This document shows, in pieces, positions 8,301 to 14,186 of a DNA stretch of 42,715 nt. Source of the DNA: QNFN01 sp964195335 (GTDB taxonomy: Bacteria; Pseudomonadota; Gammaproteobacteria; QNFN01). A model generated the notes under the pieces. That model was not told the origin of the DNA, searched no databases, and saw only the letters and a program-made list of their open reading frames with translations. The position numbers were made by a program, and so were the translations under genes. Location: the NCBI GenBank assembly GCA_964195335.1, contig CAXMPC010000107.1, positions 1-42,715 on the forward strand, read 5' to 3'. The number at the start of each line of letters is the position of its first letter. Position 1 is the first letter of the stretch.

Positions 8301-8641
8301 TCCAGGACGAATCGCTCTACTACGAGCAGAAGAAGCACGACGGCTCGTTGCCGATCATCGGCGTCAACACCTTCCGCAATCCCAACGATGACGGCTCTCC
8401 GCAGGTGATCGAGCTGGCACGTTCGACCGAGCAGGAGAAGCGCGGCCAGATCGATCGGCTACGCGATTTCCAGGGGCGCAACGCGGCCGAAGGCGAAGCG
8501 ATGATCGAGCGGTTGCAGCAGGCGGCGGTCAACAACGAGAACCTGTTCGCGGTGCTGGTCGACGCGGTTCGGGTCTGCTCGCTGGGGCAGATCACCCAGG
8601 CATTGTTCGAGGTTGGCGGCCAGTACCGCCGGAGCATGTGA
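5381..8641 (+). CDS. icmF: Fused isobutyryl-CoA mutase (B12 domain, G-protein chaperone, mutase barrel)
   Basis: 1086 residues. Coenzyme-B12-dependent interconversion of isobutyryl-CoA and n-butyryl-CoA; IcmF enzymes also act on isovaleryl-CoA/pivalyl-CoA. The order is B12-binding domain with DGHDASINIMRRI (Asp29, His31), a MeaI-type GTPase with P-loop GITGTGGAGKSS (about 206-217) and INKFDRKG for guanine binding, a linker, and the TIM-barrel mutase. In the barrel RMFAGEGD places Phe591 and DQGQNTCIF places Gln735. Phe and Gln at these two sites mark isobutyryl-CoA mutases, while methylmalonyl-CoA mutase has Tyr and Arg. An in-frame extension to 5270 exists, but 5381 is chosen because it overlaps the TetR stop as ATGA and matches the family N-terminus. 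The enzyme links valine-type carbon to straight-chain butyryl-CoA oxidation. Confidence 0.96.
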   Translation: MSKTAKKISAVPVVESTPLRFVTAASLFDGHDASINIMRRILQAGGVEVVHLGHNRSVEEIVTAALQEDAQGIAISSYQGGHVEFFKYAIDLLRERGGENIRVYGGGGGVIVPDEIKELHEYGVARIFSPEDGQSLGLQGMIQAMIDDCRAQSASFHPGGLDDLRAGDRRGLARFITALENGLVDEALRTELQTAAKAVDNVPVLGITGTGGAGKSSLTDELIRRLRMDQQDRLQIAVIAVDPSRRKSGGALLGDRIRMNAIDGPSVYLRSMATRGAGSEVPPCLGDVVAACRVAGFDLVIVETPGIGQGDAAIVGAVDCALYVMTPEFGAASQLEKIDMLDFADLVAINKFDRKGAEDALRDVGKQLQRNREAFTTPVDEMPVFGTIAARFNDDGVTALYHALRQRLAEKGLTVEPGRLAPVDVRASSVRTAIIPPPRVRYLAEIAETVRGYHADVDKQVGMARRRQQLVATRDLLAADDKPTADVDALLETTEAEFDPHARKLVDMWPKVRESYSGDEYVVRIRDREIRTALTHTSLSGSRIPKVALPQWEDHGELLRWMMRENVPGSFPYTAGVFAFKREGEDPTRMFAGEGDAFRTNQRFRNLSEHSSAKRLSTAFDSVTLYGNDPDERPDIYGKVGNSGVSIATLDDLKVLYDGFDLCDPTTSVSMTINGPAPTILAMFINTAIDQQLTRFEKENDRPPTDDEIEKIRGWVLENVRGTVQADILKEDQGQNTCIFSTEFALKMMADIQEYFVQHRVRNFYSVSISGYHIAEAGANPISQLAFTLANGFTYVEAYLARGMHIDDFAPNLSFFFSNGMDPEYSVMGRVARRIWSTTMRYKYGANERSQKLKYHTQTSGRSLHAQEMAFNDVRTTLQALIATYDNTNSLHTNAYDEAVTTPTEESVRRALAIQLIINNEWGLAKNENPNQGSFIIDELTDLVETAVLAEFERLAERGGVLGAMETGYQRGKIQDESLYYEQKKHDGSLPIIGVNTFRNPNDDGSPQVIELARSTEQEKRGQIDRLRDFQGRNAAEGEAMIERLQQAAVNNENLFAVLVDAVRVCSLGQITQALFEVGGQYRRSM

Positions 8642-8790
8642 GGACCTTCGACTGGTACGGTTGAAGCGAACCCGCAGGCGCGGGTACATTGGCGTGCACG
8701 CCGGCCACGGGCCGGGATGACACGCACTACAAACACCGGACCAAGGTCCGGCCGGCGGCCCTGCCGTCAGTTCACGGAGGAGTTACAGAG

Positions 8791-9615
8791 ATGGCGATCA
8801 AGGACATTCTGGTCCATGTCGACAACACCCAGGCCTGCGCACGGCGCATGGAGCTGGCGACCCGGCTGGCCGTGCGACACGAGGCGCACCTGATCGCGTT
8901 GTTCGCACGCGCCTTCGGCAAGCTGCCGAACCTGTCGACCGGGCACAGCCGCGAAATCGACAAGCAGCGCGAGGAGTCACAGCAACGCTTCGACGAGCTG
9001 GCCCGAGTCAACGGCCTGTCGGCAGAATTCCGCATGGCCGAATGCCAAAGCTCGACCGACCTGGTCACCGATAACGTGCTGATCAACGCTCGTCACGTCG
9101 ACCTGGTCGTCCTCGGCCAACATGACGAGGAGCGTGCCGACGGCAGTGTTCCCTCCGACCTGGCCGAGAGTGTCGTCCTCGAAGGTGGGCGCCCGGTGCT
9201 GGTGGTGCCTTACGCCGGTGAATTCGAAAAAGTGGGCGAACGGGCGCTGGTGGCCTGGAACGGGACGCGTGAGTCGGTACGGGCGGTCAATGACGCCATT
9301 CCCTTGCTGACCGACGCCAAGCGGGTCAGCGTGCTGGCGCTCAATCCCAGTGATGGCGGCCGTATTCATGGCGACCTGCCGAGTGCCGACATCTGCCTGC
9401 ACCTCTCCCGCCACGGCATCCGTGCCGAGGCCCAGACCCTCACCGCCCGTGACATAGATGCCGGTGACATGCTGCTCTCGTGCGTCGCCGACGACAGCTC
9501 TGACCTGCTGGTCATGGGGGCTTATGGCCAGCCGCGCTTCCGTGAAATGGTTCTCGGCGGGGCGACGCGCCAGATTCTGAAGCAGATGACCGTGCCGGTG
9601 CTGATGTCGCACTGA
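8791..9615 (+). CDS. Universal stress protein with two Usp domains
   Basis: 274 residues from the ATG at 8791, which has the strong ribosome-binding site GGAGG ten bases upstream; an in-frame extension to 8689 has none. Domain 1 starts MAIKDILVHVDNTQACARRM and ends RPVLVVPYAGEF. Domain 2 starts RALVAWNGTRESVRAVNDAI and ends with GAYGQPRFREMVLGGATRQI and VPVLMSH. The second domain carries the glycine-rich nucleotide loop; the first has a degenerate version (LGQHDEERADG). The 150 bp before the gene has a short hairpin (ACCCGC at 8670-8675, GCGGGT at 8680-8685) without a T-tract. Role in stress tolerance is by family only. Confidence 0.9.
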   Translation: MAIKDILVHVDNTQACARRMELATRLAVRHEAHLIALFARAFGKLPNLSTGHSREIDKQREESQQRFDELARVNGLSAEFRMAECQSSTDLVTDNVLINARHVDLVVLGQHDEERADGSVPSDLAESVVLEGGRPVLVVPYAGEFEKVGERALVAWNGTRESVRAVNDAIPLLTDAKRVSVLALNPSDGGRIHGDLPSADICLHLSRHGIRAEAQTLTARDIDAGDMLLSCVADDSSDLLVMGAYGQPRFREMVLGGATRQILKQMTVPVLMSH

Positions 9616-9645
9616 CCTGAATTATCCTTATATGCCAATCACTTA

Positions 9646-9669
9646 GACGGCGCTTCGGCGCCGTCTTTG
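9646..9669 (+). terminator. Rho-independent terminator after the usp gene
   Basis: Perfect 8-bp stem GACGGCGC (9646-9653) and GCGCCGTC (9658-9665) around a stable TTCG tetraloop, followed by TTT. An extra A-T pair extends the stem by one. It ends the icmF/usp side before aceA. Confidence 0.85.
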
Positions 9670-9861
9670 CGGTTTGTCATAAAAATTATCTAATCCCACC
9701 ATAGAAAAATTTAGATGCATGGTCTCCGTGCGTGATGGGGTATCATGAATTTTTATTGACCCATATCTATTCATTGTAGGCTGCCTTTTGCCGTATGCTG
9801 CGTCGCATCATCCGGTAAGGACGATCTACCCGGGCAACACCAGAGAGCGAGGCAAGAGATC

Positions 9862-11169
9862 ATGACCAAGCAGCAGGCCATTGAGCAGTTGGAGAAGGAG
9901 TGGGCCGAGAGTCCGCGTTGGAAGGGCATCAAGCGTGGCTACGGTGCCGAGGAGGTCGTCAAGCTGCGTGGCTCGCTGCCGATTGAGTACACCCTGGCCC
10001 ACACCGGCGCCGACAAGCTGTGGAAGCTGATCAACGAAGAGCCGTTCGTCAACGCGCTGGGCGCGCTGACCGGCAACCAGGCGATGCAGCAGGTCAAGGC
10101 CGGCCTCAAGGCCATCTACCTCTCCGGTTGGCAGGTCGCGGGCGACGCCAACATCGCCGGCGAGATGTACCCTGACCAGTCGCTCTACCCGGCCAACTCG
10201 GTGCCCCAGGTCGTGCGCCGCATCAACAACTCGCTGCAGCGTTGCGACCAGATCCAGGTCCAGGAAGGCAAGCAGCCGGGTGACGACGGGTTCGTCGATT
10301 ACTTTGCCCCGATCGTTGCTGACGCCGAAGCAGGCTTCGGCGGCGTGCTCAATGCCTTCGAGCTGATGAAGGCGATGATCGAGGCTGGCGCCGCCGGCGT
10401 CCATTTCGAGGACCAGCTCGCCGCGGTCAAGAAGTGCGGCCACATGGGTGGCAAGGTGCTGGTGCCGACCCGCGAGGCGGTCGCCAAGCTGGTTGCCGCG
10501 CGTCTCGCTGCCGACGTCATGGGCGTGCCGACCATCCTGGTCGCGCGTACCGATGCCGAGGCGGCCGACCTGGTAACCGCCGACATCGACGAAAACGACA
10601 AGCCGTTCTGCACCGGCGAGCGCACTGCCGAGGGCTTCTACCGGACCAACAACGGCATCGACCAGGCGATCTCGCGTGGTCTGGCCTACGCGCCGTACGC
10701 CGATCTCGTCTGGTGCGAGACCGGCAAGCCGGACCTCGAGTTCGCGCGCAAGTTTGCCGAGGCGATCCACAAGGAGTACCCGGGCAAGATGCTGTCGTAC
10801 AACTGCTCGCCGTCGTTCAACTGGAAGGCGAACCTCGACGACGCGACCATCGCCAAGTTCCAGCGCGAGCTCGGCGCCATGGGTTACAAGTTCCAGTTCA
10901 TCACCCTGGCCGGCTTCCACGCCCTGAACTACTCGATGTTCAACCTGGCCCACGGCTACGCCCGCAACCAGATGACGGCGTTTGTCGAGATGCAGCAGGC
11001 TGAGTTCGCCGCCGCGGACAAGGGCTTTACCGCGGTCAAGCACCAGCGCGAGGTGGGCACCGGTTACTTCGATGCCGTTACCCAGGCGATCGAGGGTGCC
11101 GATTCGTCGACCACGGCGCTGAAGGGTTCGACCGAGGACGAGCAGTTCTTCCAGAAGAAGAGCGCCTGA
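9862..11169 (+). CDS. aceA: Isocitrate lyase
   Basis: 435 residues, matching the ~434 of enterobacterial AceA. Cleaves isocitrate to glyoxylate and succinate, the first step of the glyoxylate bypass. The active-site signature KKCGHMGGKVLVPT is intact; further conserved segments are NIAGEMYPDQSLYPANSVPQ, FAPIVADAEAGFGGVLNAFE and YNCSPSFNWKANLDD. Malate synthase is not in the window. The leader of about 190 bp between the preceding terminator and the gene is distinctly AT-rich (about 9670-9775), unlike its surroundings. TTGACC at 9756-9761 with TAGGCT at 9777-9782 (15-bp spacing) is only a weak promoter candidate. The gene ends in a strong terminator, so it is monocistronic. AceK, which controls flux into this bypass, is encoded 3 kb away on the other strand. 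Confidence 0.97.
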   Translation: MTKQQAIEQLEKEWAESPRWKGIKRGYGAEEVVKLRGSLPIEYTLAHTGADKLWKLINEEPFVNALGALTGNQAMQQVKAGLKAIYLSGWQVAGDANIAGEMYPDQSLYPANSVPQVVRRINNSLQRCDQIQVQEGKQPGDDGFVDYFAPIVADAEAGFGGVLNAFELMKAMIEAGAAGVHFEDQLAAVKKCGHMGGKVLVPTREAVAKLVAARLAADVMGVPTILVARTDAEAADLVTADIDENDKPFCTGERTAEGFYRTNNGIDQAISRGLAYAPYADLVWCETGKPDLEFARKFAEAIHKEYPGKMLSYNCSPSFNWKANLDDATIAKFQRELGAMGYKFQFITLAGFHALNYSMFNLAHGYARNQMTAFVEMQQAEFAAADKGFTAVKHQREVGTGYFDAVTQAIEGADSSTTALKGSTEDEQFFQKKSA

Positions 11170-11191
11170 TCCGACCGTAACCTGTCGGAAG

Positions 11192-11222
11192 AAGGGCCAC
11201 GCATCGCGTGGCCCTTTTTATT
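11192..11222 (+). terminator. Rho-independent terminator after aceA
   Basis: An 11-bp perfect stem AAGGGCCACGC (11192-11202) and GCGTGGCCCTT (11206-11216) with an ATC loop runs into a T-rich tail (TTTTTATTT). Confidence 0.92.
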
Positions 11223-11315
11223 TGTAGGAGGGTCGCCTTCATGCCCTATGGGTACCCGGCCCGATCGGCGATTGCTACGGCACGGCCGGATCGCGGCGAT
11301 GGCGCCGCTCCTACA
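11223..11315. repeat. REP/REPIN-like inverted repeat element
   Basis: Begins with TGTAGGAG (11223-11230) and ends with its exact reverse complement CTCCTACA (11308-11315). Inside are GC-rich palindromic arms (GGATCGCGGCGATGGCGCC on the right). The TGTAGGAGCGG..GCGAT layout is that of REP elements found between genes in pseudomonads and relatives. It lies between the aceA terminator and the end of the EamA gene. No second copy of this family is seen in the window. Confidence 0.65.
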
Positions 11316-11328
11316 AGAGAGGAGGCGT

Positions 11329-12276
11329 CTACTCGGAGCAGGCGGGCGCGGTGCGTCCTGCGTGCGACGGACGGGTAACCGGCGCCTCCCGTCTGCCGCG
11401 CTTGCCGACCGCCAGCGCGAGCACGTTGCCGATCACCACCAGGACCATGCCGGCGAAGGCCGCGGCGGTCCATTGGTAGCCCTCGAACAGGGTCGACAGT
11501 GCCAGTGCCACCAGTGGGAAGAGCACCATGGCGTAGGCGGCACGGGCCGGGCCGATCCGGCCGAGCAGGGTCAGGTAGCTGCCGAAGGCGAGTACCGAAC
11601 CGAACAGCGCCAGGTAGAACAGCGAAAGCACGTAACCCGCGCCGGGGTCGAAGCTGAACGGCAGTCCCTGGCCCGTGGCCCAGAGCGCCATCAGCAGCCC
11701 GCCGTAACCCATGCCGTAACCGTTGGTCTGCACGATCGGCAGGCCAGCGGCCTGGTTGCGTACCGAGACCATGTTGCCGAACGACGCGACCAGGGTCCCG
11801 AGCAGGGCCAGGCCGATGCCGTGCAGTGCCGTTGACGAAGTGTCGAGCTTGGCGAGTTCCGGCCAGAAGACCAGGCCGATGCCGGTCAGGCCGAGCAGTG
11901 CGCCGGCGACCACCGGGGCCTCGATCGGGCGCCGGAACAGCAGTGCTGAGAGCACGATGTTCATGAAAATGATGGTCGAGAACAACAGCGCGATCAGGCC
12001 GCTGGTCAGCAGGCCGGTGGCCATGTAGACCAGCAGGTAGTTGGCGCCGAACAGCATCAGTCCCTGCAGTGCCATCCAGGCGTGGTCACGGGCATCGAAG
12101 CGGAGTCGGCGACCGCGCAGGGCGCAGTAAGCGAGGATCAGCAACGCGGCGAGCACGAAGCGGTAGGCGATCGAGACCTCCACGGCCACGTCGCCGAGCT
12201 GGAACTTGATGGCGTAGAAGGTCGAGCCCCAGATCAGGACCGTGCTCAGGTAGAGCGTCATCGAGTGCTGCAGCAT
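11329..12276 (-). CDS. EamA/DMT-family transporter
   Basis: 315 residues starting MLQHSMTLYLSTVLIWGSTF at 12276, with AAGGAG nine bases upstream. An in-frame extension to 12459 runs through the preceding gene region and is rejected. About ten hydrophobic helices in two EamA repeats; each begins with the usual W/G-rich helix (IWGSTFYAIKF; LSLFYLALFGSVLAFGSYLT). A broad family of metabolite exporters; substrate unknown. It follows the DUF1127 gene by 64 bp and both are divergent from a MocR regulator. Transporters of this family beside MocR regulators are a known arrangement, so control by MocR is likely. Confidence 0.88.
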   Translation of the reverse strand: MLQHSMTLYLSTVLIWGSTFYAIKFQLGDVAVEVSIAYRFVLAALLILAYCALRGRRLRFDARDHAWMALQGLMLFGANYLLVYMATGLLTSGLIALLFSTIIFMNIVLSALLFRRPIEAPVVAGALLGLTGIGLVFWPELAKLDTSSTALHGIGLALLGTLVASFGNMVSVRNQAAGLPIVQTNGYGMGYGGLLMALWATGQGLPFSFDPGAGYVLSLFYLALFGSVLAFGSYLTLLGRIGPARAAYAMVLFPLVALALSTLFEGYQWTAAAFAGMVLVVIGNVLALAVGKRGRREAPVTRPSHAGRTAPACSE

Positions 12277-12340
12277 GGTGCACTCCTTGGGGGTGAGACC
12301 TGCCCGGCGGTCCGGGCAGGTCAGATTAGGCTCCCCGTGG

Positions 12341-12571
12341 TCAGTCGCGCCAGAAAGGCCTGGTGGCCTTGGCCAGGGCCTGGTCACGGCTGATGCCGAT
12401 ATCCTCCAGCAGGCGGTCGTCGAGGTCCAGCAACTGGCGGCGCTGGTGTGCGCGCTCATGCCAGGTGGCGACGATAGTGAACAGGTTCACGACGCGGCAC
12501 TTCAGCATCGCGACCGGGTCGATGCGGACGACGTGATCTTGCTGGTGGAGGGTGCCGATGACGCTGTTCAT
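12341..12571 (-). CDS. DUF1127 small protein
   Basis: 76 residues from the ATG at 12571, preceded by AAGGAG; an upstream in-frame Met at 12634 lacks a site. The C-terminal half WHERAHQRRQLLDLDDRLLE-DIGISRDQALAKATRPFW is a clear DUF1127 (YjiS-like) domain, an arginine-rich helix followed by a DiGls-type motif. Members are small basic proteins, some with RNA- or phosphate-linked roles, most uncharacterised. It is the first gene after the divergent MocR promoter region and should be cotranscribed with the EamA transporter. Confidence 0.85.
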   Translation of the reverse strand: MNSVIGTLHQQDHVVRIDPVAMLKCRVVNLFTIVATWHERAHQRRQLLDLDDRLLEDIGISRDQALAKATRPFWRD

Positions 12572-12622
12572 GATCGTCTCCTTGTTTGGGTGGTGGGTTG
12601 ACGGTGACAGAGAATAGAGAAG

Positions 12623-12676
12623 TAACTGTTTCAATAACAGATACAGTTAAGTTAGAATACAGGCATAACAGTTAAG
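12623..12676. promoter_or_regulatory. Probable MocR operator array in the divergent spacer
   Basis: The heptamer ACAGTTA occurs in direct orientation in ACAGTTAAG at 12643-12651 and again in ACAGTTAAG at 12668-12676 (25 bp apart). It also occurs inverted in TAACTGTT at 12623-12630. Direct plus inverted repeats of this size are typical of MocR/PdxR/TauR operators. The spacer is AT-rich relative to the flanking genes. Exact -35/-10 boxes cannot be fixed with confidence. Confidence 0.6.
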
Positions 12677-12695
12677 CTGGATCGGAGTGCTGCTT

Positions 12696-14141
12696 ATGGC
12701 CGTTGTCAGCCCGACACGGGACAGTTTTCTCTACGATCAGGTGGGCCAACTGGTGGTCGACATGATCGACAAGCAGACACTGCAGCCGGGTGACCGGGTG
12801 CCGTCGCTGCGCAAGATGAGCCGCCAACTCAAGGTCAGTGTGACCACGGTGATGCAGGCCTATGTCACGCTGGAGGAGCAGGGACTGATCGAGGCTCGGC
12901 CGCAGTCGGGCTACTTCGTGTGCAACCGGCGCCAGATCGAACCGCAGGTACCGCGCAAAACGCGTCCGCGGAGCGAGCCCCGGTCGGTGGCGGTCGGAGA
13001 CACGGTCGCGGCCATTCTGTCGGCAACCAAGCAGCGCGGCGTCATCCCCCTGGGTATCGCCAATCCATCGACGGAACTGTTGCCGGTCAAGGCGATGAAC
13101 CGGGCGCTGGCACGGGTCTCGGCGGACCAGTCGCAGGCCAGTATTGATTACTGTTTCCCCCCCGGTCACGAGGAACTGCGTCGCCAGATCGCCTTCCGCA
13201 CCATCGACATTGGCTGCAATATCGGACCCGACGACGTCGTCATCGCCAACGGTTGTACCGAGGCGCTGTCGTTAAGTCTCAGCGCGGTCGCCAGACCCGG
13301 CGATGTCATCGCTGTCGAGTCACCGGCCTATTTTTTCATTCTCGAGATGATCGAACGCCTCGGCATGCTGGTGCTGGAAATCTGTACCGACGCCGAGACC
13401 GGCATGTGCCTGGATACGCTGGAACGCGAGTTGGGCCGTCACGACGTGCGTGCGGTGGTGACCGTCGCCAACTTCCACAACCCGGTCGGTAGCCTGATGC
13501 CTGACGCGAGCAAGCAGCGGCTGGTAGCGATGCTTGCCGAGCGTGACATCCCGCTGATCGAGGACGACATCTTCGGCGACCTCCACTTCGGCGACGAGCG
13601 GCCACGGATCGCCAAGTGCTACGACCAGGATGGCCTGGTGCTGACCTGCTCGTCGTTTTCCAAGACGCTGGCGCCCGGTTACCGCATCGGCTGGGTAATC
13701 CCGGGTCGATTCACCGAGGCGGTGCTGAAGCACAAGCGCACCATGGGTTTTTCAGCCACGCCAACCCAGTTGGCGGTGGCCGAGTTCCTACGCAGCGGTG
13801 GCTACGACCGTCACCTGCGCCGGTTGCGTTCGGCCTACCGCGACCAGGTCCAGCGCATGCGCTATCACGTCGGCCAGGTTTTCCCCGAGGGCACGCGCAT
13901 CACCCGTCCGCAGGGCGGGTTCGTCCTCTGGGTCGAGTTGCCGCCGGGTGTCGACAGCATGGAACTGCACGAGATGGCGCTTCTGCAGGGCGTCAGCATT
14001 GCGCCGGGCACCCTGTTCTCACCGACGCAGAAATACCGCCGCTTCATCCGTCTCAACGCCGGCATGATCTGGAACGACGAGGTGCGGGCGGCAGTCGATA
14101 CCCTCGGTGGCATGGTCCACGAACTGGCAGCGCGCGACTGA
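12696..14141 (+). CDS. MocR-type regulator: GntR HTH fused to class I aminotransferase domain
   Basis: 481 residues. Residues about 1-80 form a GntR winged helix (FLYDQVGQLVVDMIDKQTLQ, PGDRVPSLRKMSRQLKVSVT, VMQAYVTLEEQGLIEARPQS). The rest is a fold-type I PLP domain: NGCTEALSLSLSAVARPGDV, HNPVGSLM, IEDDIFGDLHF and SSFSKTLAPGYRIGWVIPG with the PLP lysine in SFSKTLAPG. Such proteins are PLP-sensing regulators rather than free aminotransferases. The ATG at 12696 is preferred because GGAG (12684-12687) sits 8 bp ahead; an in-frame GTG at 12687 is the alternative. Divergent from DUF1127 and the EamA transporter, its likely targets. Confidence 0.93.
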   Translation: MAVVSPTRDSFLYDQVGQLVVDMIDKQTLQPGDRVPSLRKMSRQLKVSVTTVMQAYVTLEEQGLIEARPQSGYFVCNRRQIEPQVPRKTRPRSEPRSVAVGDTVAAILSATKQRGVIPLGIANPSTELLPVKAMNRALARVSADQSQASIDYCFPPGHEELRRQIAFRTIDIGCNIGPDDVVIANGCTEALSLSLSAVARPGDVIAVESPAYFFILEMIERLGMLVLEICTDAETGMCLDTLERELGRHDVRAVVTVANFHNPVGSLMPDASKQRLVAMLAERDIPLIEDDIFGDLHFGDERPRIAKCYDQDGLVLTCSSFSKTLAPGYRIGWVIPGRFTEAVLKHKRTMGFSATPTQLAVAEFLRSGGYDRHLRRLRSAYRDQVQRMRYHVGQVFPEGTRITRPQGGFVLWVELPPGVDSMELHEMALLQGVSIAPGTLFSPTQKYRRFIRLNAGMIWNDEVRAAVDTLGGMVHELAARD

Positions 14142-14186
14142 GCACCGCACATTCTGCTCCAGGACCGGCGGTCGGTGGCGGCTGGG

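Noticed and set aside
8641..8790. Riboswitch or cobalamin element near icmF
   Set aside because: Neither the icmF upstream region nor the spacer after it contains a recognisable B12-box; the short hairpin at 8670-8685 is too small.
9826..11043. 405-codon open frame antisense to aceA
   Set aside because: Shadow of a clearly real isocitrate lyase gene.
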